Source: Bacteroidetes bacterium B1(2017)
GTDB taxonomy: Bacteria > Bacteroidota > Bacteroidia > UKL13-3
Direction of reading: 5' to 3'
NCBI GenBank assembly: GCA_002256395.1
Contig: NKJG01000002.1
Coordinates: 62,001-126,000, forward strand
DNA: 64,000 bases
The position numbers were made by a program, and so were the translations under genes. The notes under the pieces were generated by a model. It ran no database searches. It was not told the origin of the DNA and was given only the letters and a program-made list of their open reading frames with translations. Position 1 is the stretch's first letter. Each line of letters opens with the position of its first letter. Shown here one piece after another: positions 53,375 through 62,062 of this stretch.

Positions 53375-54427
53375 ATGGAACCACAAGAAGAGCCAAAACC
53401 TAAACGCCGTGTTAGGTATTCGGGCACGCATCCTAAAACATTTAAAGAAAAGTATAAAGAGTTAAACCCTGAACTCTACTCGGAGGATGTGCAAAAGGTA
53501 ATGCAGCAAGGTAGAACTCCTGCTGGAATGCATCGCTCTATTTGTGTGGATGAAATTTTGGAGGTATTGCACCCTGCACCTGGTGAAGTGGGCTTAGATG
53601 CCACTTTGGGCTATGGTGGTCATACACTCGAATTATTGAAATGTATTCAACCGGGTGGTAAGTTATTTTCTATTGATGTGGATCCAATAGAATTGCCAAG
53701 AACCAAAGAACGTTTGGAGAAACTTGGCTTTGGAGAAGATAAAGTAGTGATTCAAAAGATGAACTTCTCTGAGATTGATATGCTAGAAGAGCAAGCTGGC
53801 CTGTTTAATTTTGTATTAGCCGATTTAGGAGTTTCATCTATGCAAATAGATAACCCTGATAGAGGCTTTTCATTTAAAATAGAAGGTCCACTCGACCTTA
53901 GGTTGAACCCCAAAAGTGGTAAACCTGTTTCGGAATATCTAAAATCTTGTTCGGCCGAATTTTTAGAAGAGTTGTTTTTAGTAAACTCAGATGAGCCACA
54001 TGCGGCTAGAATTTCAACAGCCATTGTGGAAGCAATTAATAGAGGAAGAGTGATTGAAACAACCACACACTTATATTCTATTATAGAAGAAGCGCTTAGC
54101 TTTTTGCCTGCTTCTACCAGAAAAGACGAACTTAAGAAAGCTTGCCAGCGTTGTTTTCAAGCCTTGCGCATAGCAGTAAATGATGAGTTTGGGGTATTGG
54201 AAAGTTTTTTAGAAAAACTGCCCTATGCATTAGCTCCAGGCGCACGTGTGGTTATCTTAACCTTTCATTCGGGCGAGGATAGACGTGTAAAGAAAGCCTT
54301 TCAAGCATTGTATCGTCAAGGCGTATATAGCGCCATTGCACAAGAGCCCATGCGACCATCGGCTCAGGAAATATTTAGCAACCCCCGCGCAAAATCAACC
54401 AAATTGAGGTGGGCTATTAAGGCTTAA
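53375..54427 (+). CDS. rsmH: RsmH2-type 16S rRNA (cytosine-N4)-methyltransferase
   Basis: The 350-residue protein has the SAM-binding loop GLDATLGYGGHTLELL. Downstream are VLADLGVSSMQIDNPDRGFSFK, DLRLNPKSGKPVSEYL, FQALRIAVNDEF and LTFHSGEDRRVKKAF (the FHSxEDRxVK motif). The N-terminal extension RRVRYSGTHPKTFKEKYKEL with TPAGMHRSICVDEIL is typical of the second, long RsmH type. Classical RsmH modifies C1402 of 16S rRNA and sits in the cell-division cluster. None of those genes is here, so this is probably a paralogue. The exact target is unproven. Confidence 0.88.
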   Translation: MEPQEEPKPKRRVRYSGTHPKTFKEKYKELNPELYSEDVQKVMQQGRTPAGMHRSICVDEILEVLHPAPGEVGLDATLGYGGHTLELLKCIQPGGKLFSIDVDPIELPRTKERLEKLGFGEDKVVIQKMNFSEIDMLEEQAGLFNFVLADLGVSSMQIDNPDRGFSFKIEGPLDLRLNPKSGKPVSEYLKSCSAEFLEELFLVNSDEPHAARISTAIVEAINRGRVIETTTHLYSIIEEALSFLPASTRKDELKKACQRCFQALRIAVNDEFGVLESFLEKLPYALAPGARVVILTFHSGEDRRVKKAFQALYRQGVYSAIAQEPMRPSAQEIFSNPRAKSTKLRWAIKA

Positions 54428-54445
54428 ATAATATATTATATTTTT

Positions 54446-54481
54446 TTTGTTTCCCATTTAGGGAACTTTTGTTTATCTTTG
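54446..54481 (+). promoter_or_regulatory. promoter with operator-like inverted repeat for the HigBA-like pair
   Basis: TTTG at 54446-54449 and TATCTTTG at 54474-54481 frame the inverted repeat TTCCCATTTAGGGAA (54451-54465). The spacing of the two boxes (24 bases) is wider than usual. A repressor on the inverted repeat would block the promoter, as HigA-type antitoxins do. Confidence 0.5.
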
Positions 54482-54495
54482 AAATAGGATTTGAA

Positions 54496-54789
54496 ATGAG
54501 AATTATTTCTAAAAAAATATTAAGAGATTTTTGGGGACTTCATTCCGGTTGTGAGCAAGCTTTAAAATCCTGGTATTTAGAAACTAGTCAAGCAAATTGG
54601 AAGAACTTCAATGAACTAAAAATTGAATATCCAAATGCGAGCATTTTAAAAGATAACCGTGTTGTTTTTAATATTAAAGGAAATTCCTACCGCTTAATTG
54701 TAAAGATTAATTTTGATTTTCAAATGGTTTGGGTGCGATTTATTGGGACGCATTCTGAATATGATAAAATTGATGCTACTAAAATATAA
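54496..54789 (+). CDS. higB: HigB-family mRNA interferase toxin
   Basis: The 97-residue protein starts at MRIISKKILRDFWGLHSGCEQALKSWY. It has WKNFNELKIEYPNASILKDNRVVFNIKGNSYRLIVKINFDFQMVWVRFIGTHSEYDKID. This is the HigB toxin family with the conserved RLIVKI and FIGTH(x)EYDK end. It cuts mRNA on the ribosome. The frame extends 9 codons upstream into the promoter region, so the ATG at 54496 is preferred. The antitoxin gene follows after 5 bases. Confidence 0.92.
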   Translation: MRIISKKILRDFWGLHSGCEQALKSWYLETSQANWKNFNELKIEYPNASILKDNRVVFNIKGNSYRLIVKINFDFQMVWVRFIGTHSEYDKIDATKI

Positions 54790-54794
54790 CTAAA

Positions 54795-55151
54795 ATGAAC
54801 ATTAAACCTATAAAATCAGAAAGTGATTATTTATTAGCACTTGAAAGGCTAGAAGTGATATTTGATGCCAAGGCAAATTCAAATGAAGGGGATGAATTAG
54901 AGATTTTAGGCATTTTAATAGATGAATACGAAAAATCCCATTTCCCTATTGATTTGCCAGACCCAATTGAGGCAATCAAATTTAGAATGGAACAAATGGG
55001 GTATACACAAACAGATTTAGCTAAAATTATTGGACTTAAAAGCAGGGCAAGTGAAATTTTAAATAGAAAAAGGAAATTATCCATTGAAATGATTAGGCAA
55101 TTGCATGAACAGCTTAATATTCCGAGTGATGTCCTTATTCAACCATACTAA
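54795..55151 (+). CDS. higA: HigA-family antitoxin
   Basis: The 118-residue protein has an N-terminal toxin-binding region (SESDYLLALERLEVIFDAKANSNEGDELEILGILIDEYEKSHFPIDLPDPIEAI) and a C-terminal HTH (FRMEQMGYTQTDLAKIIGLKSRASEILNRKRKLSIEMIRQL). That arrangement is typical of HigA partners of the HigB family. It neutralises the toxin and probably represses the operon. Confidence 0.9.
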   Translation: MNIKPIKSESDYLLALERLEVIFDAKANSNEGDELEILGILIDEYEKSHFPIDLPDPIEAIKFRMEQMGYTQTDLAKIIGLKSRASEILNRKRKLSIEMIRQLHEQLNIPSDVLIQPY

Positions 55152-55249
55152 AATCCCAAAAACATTTCACATATAGCTGTTTATTAATGGTCGGCAATAG
55201 ATTTTAGAATTGGCCGTTTACTTAGGCAATAAATCCTTAAATTTGTTGC

Positions 55250-57946
55250 ATGAAAGTACTAAAATACGCGGTCATTAGCTTGGCTATTTTGTTTGTATTG
55301 TTATTGGCCACCCCGTTTCTATTCAAAGGAAAAATTGTTTCCTTAATTAAAGAGCAAGCAAATGCTCAGCTAAACGCCAAACTAGATTTTGATGAAAATA
55401 TCAGTTTAAGTCTAATCAAAAGCTTCCCCAATTTAAGTGTGGGTATTGATAAGCTTTCTATTGTTGGTATAAACGATTTTTCGAAAGACACCTTATTTTC
55501 GGCTCAAAGCATTTCTTTAACACTTAATTTAATGAGTGTAATTAAAGGAGAGCAAATAGAAATCAGAAAAATTCTATTGGATCATCCACGCATACAAGCC
55601 TTTGTTTTAAGCGATGGTAGAGCTAATTGGGATATTGCTAAAACAGATACCACTGCTACTCAAAACCCGGCAGATACTGCTGCTTCTAAGTTTGATGTGA
55701 AACTAAAGAAGTTTGAAATTGTAGAAGGTTATATCCTATACGACGATAAAGAAGGGGATATGTATAGCGAACTAGCGGGAATGAATTATACCCTAGAAGG
55801 TGATTTTACGGATGTATTATTTACCATGCAAAACAAATTAAGCATTGCCTCTTTCACCGTGGGAATGGAAGGTGTAAATTACCTATCGCATGTAAATGCC
55901 ACCGCCAATGCTGCCATTGATGCAGATATGAATAACTTTAAATTTGTGTTTAAAGACAATGAGTTTAGCCTAAATCAATTGGTATTTGGCATGAATGGCT
56001 CTTTTGCCATGCCTGGCGATGATATGCTAATGGATATTACCTATGCAGCCAAACAAAATGAGTTCAAGAACTTCTTATCTTTAATTCCTGCTATTTATAC
56101 CAATGATTTTAAAGATCTACAATCGAAGGGTAAATTAGCATTTGATGGTTTTGTGAAAGGAACCTATAACGATAAACAAATGCCCGCTTTTGGTTTGAAC
56201 CTAGCTGTAGAAAATGGTTGGTTTAAATACCCTGCCTTGCCTACCCCAGTTGAAAATGTGGGACTAAAACTAGCCGTAAACAACCCAGATGGAGATTTGG
56301 ATCATACCGAAATAAACCTAAGCAAACTCCATTTTGAATTGCAAGGAGATCCGTTTGATGCCCGCTTATTGGCTCAACACCCAATGACAGACCCATATAT
56401 AGATGCATACGCTAAAGGAACCTTGAACTTAGATAATATTGTTAAAATTGTTCCTATGCCTGCAGGTACCACTTTGCACGGGTTGATTAAATCGGATATT
56501 ACAGCCAAAGGAAAAGTTAGCACCATTGAAAAAGGAAACTATGAAGATTTTGCAGCAAACGGAAGTTTAATTTGTCAGAACATTTACTATGCTTCGCCTG
56601 ATTTGCCTAAGGCATTTGAGTTAACAAACTCAGAAATGACCTTCTCTCCAAAGATTGTTGCGCTTAAAAGTTTTGATGCCAAAATTGGTAGCAGCGATAT
56701 GCACATGAATGGCGATTTGGCGAACTTCTTTCCATATTATTTTGGAAAAGGAGTGCTTAAAGGAACTCTAAACTTTACAAGCACTAATTTTAATGCAAAT
56801 GAATTCTTAACCGAGGTTGCAGATACAGCTGTTGCGGCAACTGATACAGCTGCCATGACAGTTTTTGAGGTTCCAAAGGATATTGATTTTACACTAAAGA
56901 GTAGTATTGGAAAATTAAGTTATACCAACTTGGATATCACAAATTTTGTTGGAAATATTGGAGTGGCCAATCAAAAACTTAGCTTTAATCAAGTTGCTTT
57001 AAACTTATTAGGTTCGGCCATGAAAATGACCGGGTATTATGAAACCACCAACCCTCGCAAACCAACAGTGGATATAGATTTTGGTTTGGCTAATTTAGAT
57101 TTCCAAAAAGCATTTGCTACTTTTAATACCGTAAAGAAATTAGCACCTGCTGCAGAAAATATCTTTGGTACATTTAGTACAACCTTTAAACTAAAAACGG
57201 CCCTAGATGAGCATATGCAACCAGATTACGCTAACCTTTTTGCTGAAGGTATGATGAGCATTCCATCTGCTGAAATAAAGAACATTAAAGTATTGGATCA
57301 GATTACCGATTTAATTAAGAAACCAGAATACAAAAAGATAGGTTTCTATAATGCTAAAATTGCCTATAAAGTTGAAAAAGGCAGAGTGAATACAAAACCC
57401 TTTGATGTTAAAATTGGAGGACAAACATTAACCTTAGCCGGTTCAACAGGTTTGGATCAAACCATAGATTATAAAGGTACTGCCAATATTCCTAAGAAAG
57501 ATTTGGGAGGTGCCGATGCTGCGATAACGGGCGCATTAGCAGAATTAAATAAGGCAGCTGGTACGAGCATTAAAACAAATGAAACCCTGCCAGTACAAAT
57601 TGGTATTGGTGGAACATTTACTTCGCCAAAAATTACCACCAACTTTATGGATTTAGCCAAAGGTGAGGCAAACAATATTAAAGACCAAGCCCTAGAAGAA
57701 GCGAAACGCAAACAAAAAGAATTAACAGACAAGGCCAAAGCAGAATTAGATAAAGCTGCCGCCGAAGCACAAGCTAAAATAACAGCAGAAGCCGATAGGA
57801 TTAAGAAGGAGGCTGAGGCCAAGGCCAAGGCAGAAGCTGATAGACTTAGGGCCGAAGCCGATGCAAAAATTAAGGCAGAAACGAACAAGGTAAAAAAACA
57901 AGCCCAAGATTCGATTAAAAATCGACTGAAGGGTTTGCTTAAATAA
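55250..57946 (+). CDS. AsmA-family inner-membrane/periplasmic protein
   Basis: The 898-residue protein has one N-terminal transmembrane helix (KYAVISLAILFVLLLATPFLF), then NLSVGIDKLSIVG and repeated beta strands across the periplasmic body, as in AsmA-like bridge proteins. It contains the typical ending KPFDVKIGGQTLTLAGSTGLDQTIDYKGT. After residue ~800 comes a coiled coil of about 95 residues rich in Ala, Lys and Glu (KAKAELDKAAAEAQAKITAEAD), which is not part of the core family. AsmA proteins help move phospholipid to the outer membrane. It is a single gene. Confidence 0.85.
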   Translation: MKVLKYAVISLAILFVLLLATPFLFKGKIVSLIKEQANAQLNAKLDFDENISLSLIKSFPNLSVGIDKLSIVGINDFSKDTLFSAQSISLTLNLMSVIKGEQIEIRKILLDHPRIQAFVLSDGRANWDIAKTDTTATQNPADTAASKFDVKLKKFEIVEGYILYDDKEGDMYSELAGMNYTLEGDFTDVLFTMQNKLSIASFTVGMEGVNYLSHVNATANAAIDADMNNFKFVFKDNEFSLNQLVFGMNGSFAMPGDDMLMDITYAAKQNEFKNFLSLIPAIYTNDFKDLQSKGKLAFDGFVKGTYNDKQMPAFGLNLAVENGWFKYPALPTPVENVGLKLAVNNPDGDLDHTEINLSKLHFELQGDPFDARLLAQHPMTDPYIDAYAKGTLNLDNIVKIVPMPAGTTLHGLIKSDITAKGKVSTIEKGNYEDFAANGSLICQNIYYASPDLPKAFELTNSEMTFSPKIVALKSFDAKIGSSDMHMNGDLANFFPYYFGKGVLKGTLNFTSTNFNANEFLTEVADTAVAATDTAAMTVFEVPKDIDFTLKSSIGKLSYTNLDITNFVGNIGVANQKLSFNQVALNLLGSAMKMTGYYETTNPRKPTVDIDFGLANLDFQKAFATFNTVKKLAPAAENIFGTFSTTFKLKTALDEHMQPDYANLFAEGMMSIPSAEIKNIKVLDQITDLIKKPEYKKIGFYNAKIAYKVEKGRVNTKPFDVKIGGQTLTLAGSTGLDQTIDYKGTANIPKKDLGGADAAITGALAELNKAAGTSIKTNETLPVQIGIGGTFTSPKITTNFMDLAKGEANNIKDQALEEAKRKQKELTDKAKAELDKAAAEAQAKITAEADRIKKEAEAKAKAEADRLRAEADAKIKAETNKVKKQAQDSIKNRLKGLLK

Positions 57947-57982
57947 AACACTAACAAAAACCTAAAACCCAATCCCCATTTC

Positions 57983-59356
57983 ATGTCAATCCCCAACCTA
58001 GATTTAACAAATTCCTTTTTTGACTCACTTCGACAAAGCGAATTTCAACGCTTAGATGCCGAGAAACAAGTTTACCTTGATTTTACAGGAGGAAATTTGT
58101 ATCCAAATTCATTGCTTGAAAAACATTTTGATTCCCTACGCAAGCATACCTTTGGTAATCCGCATTCAACTAACCCTTCTTCCTTATTAGCTACCAAATT
58201 AGTGGATAGTGCTAGAGAAAAAGTATTGGAGTTTTTTAATGCAGAAGATTACTACTGCGTGTTTACTGCCAATGCAAGTGGAGCCCTTCAAATAGTAGGC
58301 GAAAATTATCCATTTAATGAGGATAGCGTTTTTTTGCTTACCTCCGATAACCATAATTCGGTAAATGGAATACGTGAGTACTGCAAGCGAAATGGAGGAG
58401 TTCATCAATATGTTACCATTAATTATGAAGACCTACAGGTAAACGAGGAAGACTTATGGAAGCAAATGGAAGCCAAGCAACATTATGGCACCAAACTTTT
58501 TGCTTTTCCTGCTCAGTCAAATGTTTCTGGCGCTAAACATGATTTAAGTTATATCCAAAAATTTCAAGATAAGGGTTGGGACGTATTGCTTGATGCCGCC
58601 GCGTTTGTACCAACAACCAAACTTGATTTGCAAGAGGTGAAGCCAAATTTTGTGTGTGTTTCGTTCTATAAAATATTTGGCTACCCAACGGGTTTAGGAT
58701 GTTTACTTATTAGAAAAGATACCTTTCCAAAATTGCAAAAGCGCTGGTTTGCCGGTGGCACTGTAAGTATGGTTGCCGTAAATTACGATACCTATTTTTT
58801 AGTTGAAAATCATGAGCGATTTGAAAATGGCACCATTAATTATTTAGATATTCCAGCCATTGAAAATGGTTTAAACTTTATTGAATCAATTGGTATCAAT
58901 CGAATTAATGCAAGGGTAAAAGAGTTAACACACTATTTGTTAACCCATTTATCTAATTTAACCCATAGTAATGGTAATCCTGTATTAAGAATATTTGGTC
59001 CAGAGGGTACAGAAAATAGGGGAGGGAATATAATCCTGAACTTTTTTGATGAGGATGAAAAGGCATTTTCTTATGAGTATGTTCAGGAGGCTTCCAATAT
59101 TAAAAACATATCCCTTCGTTCAGGTTGTTTTTGCAATCCGGGTATTGATGAAATTAATAGTTGTTTAAGCAATGATGACCTATCACACTACTTCTCGAGT
59201 AGAGACCATGTAAATTCGAATGAACGTTCTTTAATGCTTGGAAAAATGCGTGGTGCTATTCGAGTGTCTGTTGGAATTGCCACCAACCAAGCCGATTTAG
59301 ATCACTTTATTTCATTTGCAAAATCGTTTATAAACACAAAGGTGAGTTCAATTTAA
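57983..59356 (+). CDS. class V aminotransferase-fold PLP enzyme (MoCo sulfurase/cysteine desulfurase-like)
   Basis: The 457-residue protein has PLP features: SDNHNSVNGIREY (His stacking on PLP at 124), DVLLDAAAFVPT (Asp 204) and SFYKIFGYPTGLG (Lys 230). A late Cys motif, SLRSGCFCNPGIDE, could carry persulfide as in molybdenum-cofactor sulfurases and cysteine desulfurases. AAFVPTTKLDL and FAGGTVSM also fit the MOCOS-like group. Lyase or desulfurase activity is expected. The acceptor is unknown, because no molybdenum or Fe-S genes are nearby. Confidence 0.82.
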   Translation: MSIPNLDLTNSFFDSLRQSEFQRLDAEKQVYLDFTGGNLYPNSLLEKHFDSLRKHTFGNPHSTNPSSLLATKLVDSAREKVLEFFNAEDYYCVFTANASGALQIVGENYPFNEDSVFLLTSDNHNSVNGIREYCKRNGGVHQYVTINYEDLQVNEEDLWKQMEAKQHYGTKLFAFPAQSNVSGAKHDLSYIQKFQDKGWDVLLDAAAFVPTTKLDLQEVKPNFVCVSFYKIFGYPTGLGCLLIRKDTFPKLQKRWFAGGTVSMVAVNYDTYFLVENHERFENGTINYLDIPAIENGLNFIESIGINRINARVKELTHYLLTHLSNLTHSNGNPVLRIFGPEGTENRGGNIILNFFDEDEKAFSYEYVQEASNIKNISLRSGCFCNPGIDEINSCLSNDDLSHYFSSRDHVNSNERSLMLGKMRGAIRVSVGIATNQADLDHFISFAKSFINTKVSSI

Positions 59357-59393
59357 CTTGAACCCACCTTTAAGTTATAATTTATTGGTGAAC

Positions 59394-61520
59394 CTATTTT
59401 AAGGTTTGATCTAACCATTCAAAGAATACACGTTGCCAAAGCACACTATTTTGCGGCTTGGTTACCCAATGGTTTTCATCGGGGAAGTATAAGAACTTAC
59501 TTGGTATGCCTTTTAATTGTGCAGCAGTAAAGGCTTCCATACCTTGGTTTAATGGCACACGATAATCTTTTTCGTTATGGATAATTAGAATAGGAGTGTC
59601 CCAGTTTTTAACAAATTTATGTGGGCTGGCATCAAAGTTATTTGGACTTTGTTTTTGATCCCAATACGGGCCGCCATTATCGTGGTTGGCAAAGAACATT
59701 TCTTCGGTAGTTCCATACCAACTCTCCATATTAAACATTCCGCAATGCGCAATAAATGTTTTAAAGCGTTTGTTGTGGTTACCTGCTAACCAATACACGC
59801 TATAACCTCCAAAGCTAGCACCAACCGCTCCTAATTTATCTTTATTTACATACGGTTCTTTAGCTACATCGTCAATGGCACTTAGGTAATCTTTCATGCA
59901 TTGTCCGCCGTAATCATTGGTTATAGCATCGTTCCATTCGCTGCCAAAACCAGGTAAGCCTCTACGATTTGGAGCCACCACTATATAGCCGTTAGCTGCC
60001 ATTAATTGAAAGTTCCAGCGGTAGCTAAAAAACTGCGAAACCGGACTTTGTGGTCCACCTTGGCAATACAATAGAGTTGGGTATTTTTTACTGGCATCAA
60101 AATCTGGTGGGTAGATAACCCAAACCAACATATCTTTATTATCTGTTGTTTTAACCATGCGCTTTTCTACCTTGCCCATTTTGGTTTGTTCCAAAATGTT
60201 TTTGTTTACTTGGCTATATTCAAACTCATTACCTGAACCAATATCCACTAAAAACAATTCGTTAGGCATGCTCATACTGGTTTTAGCCGCCAATAGTATA
60301 GTTGTTTTTGGAACCAAACATAAAGCACCATAATCGTGAACACCTTTGGTAATAGGTACTACCCGGCTTATACTGCGTAATTTAGGGTCGAACATATAGA
60401 GTTGCTTAGTGCCTTCAAAAACTGCGTTAAATGCCAGGCGAGCGTTATCTAACCAAATAAAATTCTCTAGGGTATAATCGAACTTGTTTGTTAGAGGAGT
60501 AATTTTAGGCATAATATAAATGGCAGCTTGAATGGTACCATTACCTGCAGGTTTGCTAGCTTTAGGAGCAGTATAATCAAACATAACCAAGGTGTTTCTT
60601 GCACTTTCGTTGCCCGCTTCTTCCATGCTTAGCCAAGCAAGTTTTGTTCCATCAGGGCTAAATTGAGGGTTCTTATCATAACCTTGGTTTGCTTCAGAGA
60701 TATTACGAGTTACTTTGGTATTTAAATCGTATACATAAATATCGCTATTGGTAGAAACGGCATCGGCAGTACCTTGTAGTTTTTTGCAATCGTAAGCCAA
60801 TTTAGTTCCATCCGGGCTCCAATTAAACTCATCATCATCGCCTTGAGGAGGCACTGGACAATCAAAGCGCTCATCTTTCATTAAATCAACTAACTCACCA
60901 GTAAGGTTACCATTTGAGTAAGGTTGAATAAATAAATGGCTATAGGCATAATCGTGCCAAGCATCCCAATGACGGTAGAATAAACCATCGATAATACGTG
61001 CATTGGTTTTGTCTAAATCGGGGTAAACTTCTTTTACTTCCTGATCCAATTTTACATCCATTACCAAGGCAATGTGTGTCATTTTTGGAGAGTATTTATA
61101 CCCGTTTATACCTCCGCGTACATTGGTTATTTTGTGACTATTTTTTCCGTCCAAATCACATTCAAATAACTGTACTTCTCCAGATTTTGCCGATAGATAA
61201 GATATCTTTTTTCCATCGGGTGTAAAGCGCGCACCAAAGGCATTTATGGTTTCATCCAAAACCACCGTTGCCGCAGGTTCGTCTCGTAGGGACAGGTCGC
61301 GACCTGTCCTTACCACGGTGTTTACACGTTGTGTAAAGATGGTGTTTGCACCTTTGTTTGCCTTTAGGTCGTAATGCTTTACCGCATAAATGGCCAATTT
61401 TCCATCGGGCGAAACCATGTGCTCGCTAAGTCGGCCAAACTTCCAGAGCGTGGCAATATCAAGTTTGTTTTGTGCCATTGTAAATAGCGGTAAGAATGTT
61501 AAGAGGAGTATTTTTTTCAT
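59394..61520 (-). CDS. S9-family serine peptidase (acylaminoacyl-peptidase-like), exported
   Basis: The 708-residue protein has a signal peptide (MKKILLLTFLPLFTMAQ) and a beta-propeller with TolB-like repeats (ARFTPDGKKISYLS, EFNWSPDGTKLAYDC, PQFSPDGTKLAWLS). An alpha/beta hydrolase domain follows. Catalytic residues are visible: Ser in GAVGASFGGYSVYW, Asp in ILIIHNEKDYRVP and His in DENHWV. It cleaves dipeptides or acyl-amino acids from short peptides in the periplasm. Residues ~70-79 (VRTGRDLSLR) are encoded by an inserted palindromic repeat that keeps the frame. Confidence 0.92.
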   Translation of the reverse strand: MKKILLLTFLPLFTMAQNKLDIATLWKFGRLSEHMVSPDGKLAIYAVKHYDLKANKGANTIFTQRVNTVVRTGRDLSLRDEPAATVVLDETINAFGARFTPDGKKISYLSAKSGEVQLFECDLDGKNSHKITNVRGGINGYKYSPKMTHIALVMDVKLDQEVKEVYPDLDKTNARIIDGLFYRHWDAWHDYAYSHLFIQPYSNGNLTGELVDLMKDERFDCPVPPQGDDDEFNWSPDGTKLAYDCKKLQGTADAVSTNSDIYVYDLNTKVTRNISEANQGYDKNPQFSPDGTKLAWLSMEEAGNESARNTLVMFDYTAPKASKPAGNGTIQAAIYIMPKITPLTNKFDYTLENFIWLDNARLAFNAVFEGTKQLYMFDPKLRSISRVVPITKGVHDYGALCLVPKTTILLAAKTSMSMPNELFLVDIGSGNEFEYSQVNKNILEQTKMGKVEKRMVKTTDNKDMLVWVIYPPDFDASKKYPTLLYCQGGPQSPVSQFFSYRWNFQLMAANGYIVVAPNRRGLPGFGSEWNDAITNDYGGQCMKDYLSAIDDVAKEPYVNKDKLGAVGASFGGYSVYWLAGNHNKRFKTFIAHCGMFNMESWYGTTEEMFFANHDNGGPYWDQKQSPNNFDASPHKFVKNWDTPILIIHNEKDYRVPLNQGMEAFTAAQLKGIPSKFLYFPDENHWVTKPQNSVLWQRVFFEWLDQTLK
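61286..61313. repeat. 28-bp palindromic repeat inside the S9 peptidase gene
   Basis: The centre GGACAGGTCGCGACCTGTCC (61290-61309) is a perfect 20-bp palindrome, extended by GTAG/TTAC arms with one mismatch. It lies in the propeller-encoding part, is read in frame, and looks like a dispersed intergenic repeat that entered a gene. Confidence 0.8.
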
Positions 61521-61559
61521 ATGAGTTTATTTAATCCGAAATAATATTTATGAAGATAA

Positions 61560-62015
61560 CTAAAGTTGAAACCCCGAACGATGAAATTTAACATGTCCTC
61601 TAGGTATATTTGGACTTTCGGGGTTAACTGTTAGAAGTAATAATTTAGGTTGTACTACCAAATCCATATCCTCCATAGGTACGGCACCTAATAAAACTTC
61701 ATTTCCAATAATAAGCGTTCCAATATAACAACTTCTGTTTTCAAAACTTATTTTTATGGGGCCTGCATAGGGCACTTTCATGCTGGTTCCATCTGCTAAT
61801 GTTGCCTCTCTAGTTTCAAGCGTTTCTATTTGTAATTGAATGGCCAAGTGTTGAGGAATACATAAAAAGGTTGAGCCAGTATCAACCAAACACTTTATTT
61901 CAATAGGTTTTAGAAGTGGCTTAATTGGATTTGAAAGCGTAATGTATGAATATACAAGTCCCATAGATGAATTAGTTTCTTCCAAACCTAAGCTATCCTT
62001 TACTTGCTTTTTCAT
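61560..62015 (-). CDS. retropepsin-like aspartic protease
   Basis: The 151-residue protein has the clan AA signature IKCLVDTGSTFLCIPQHLAIQL (catalytic Asp in DTGST), then TLADGTSMKVPYAGPIKISFENR and LIIGNEVLLGAVPMEDMDLVV. The ILLGAxxLE(x)-like strand is typical of this family. One Asp motif means it acts as a homodimer. There is no signal peptide, so it is cytoplasmic. It lies 47 bases downstream of the ligase gene. Substrate unknown. Confidence 0.82.
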   Translation of the reverse strand: MKKQVKDSLGLEETNSSMGLVYSYITLSNPIKPLLKPIEIKCLVDTGSTFLCIPQHLAIQLQIETLETREATLADGTSMKVPYAGPIKISFENRSCYIGTLIIGNEVLLGAVPMEDMDLVVQPKLLLLTVNPESPNIPRGHVKFHRSGFQL

Positions 62016-62062
62016 TCTTCTATTAATTTATAGTATTTTCAATACTAGTTTTAGTATTTTTA

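Noticed and set aside
57469..57996. 175-codon frame antisense to the AsmA gene
   Set aside because: It is the mirror of an Ala/Lys/Glu coiled coil, with a low-complexity Ser/Ala/Leu composition and no independent support.
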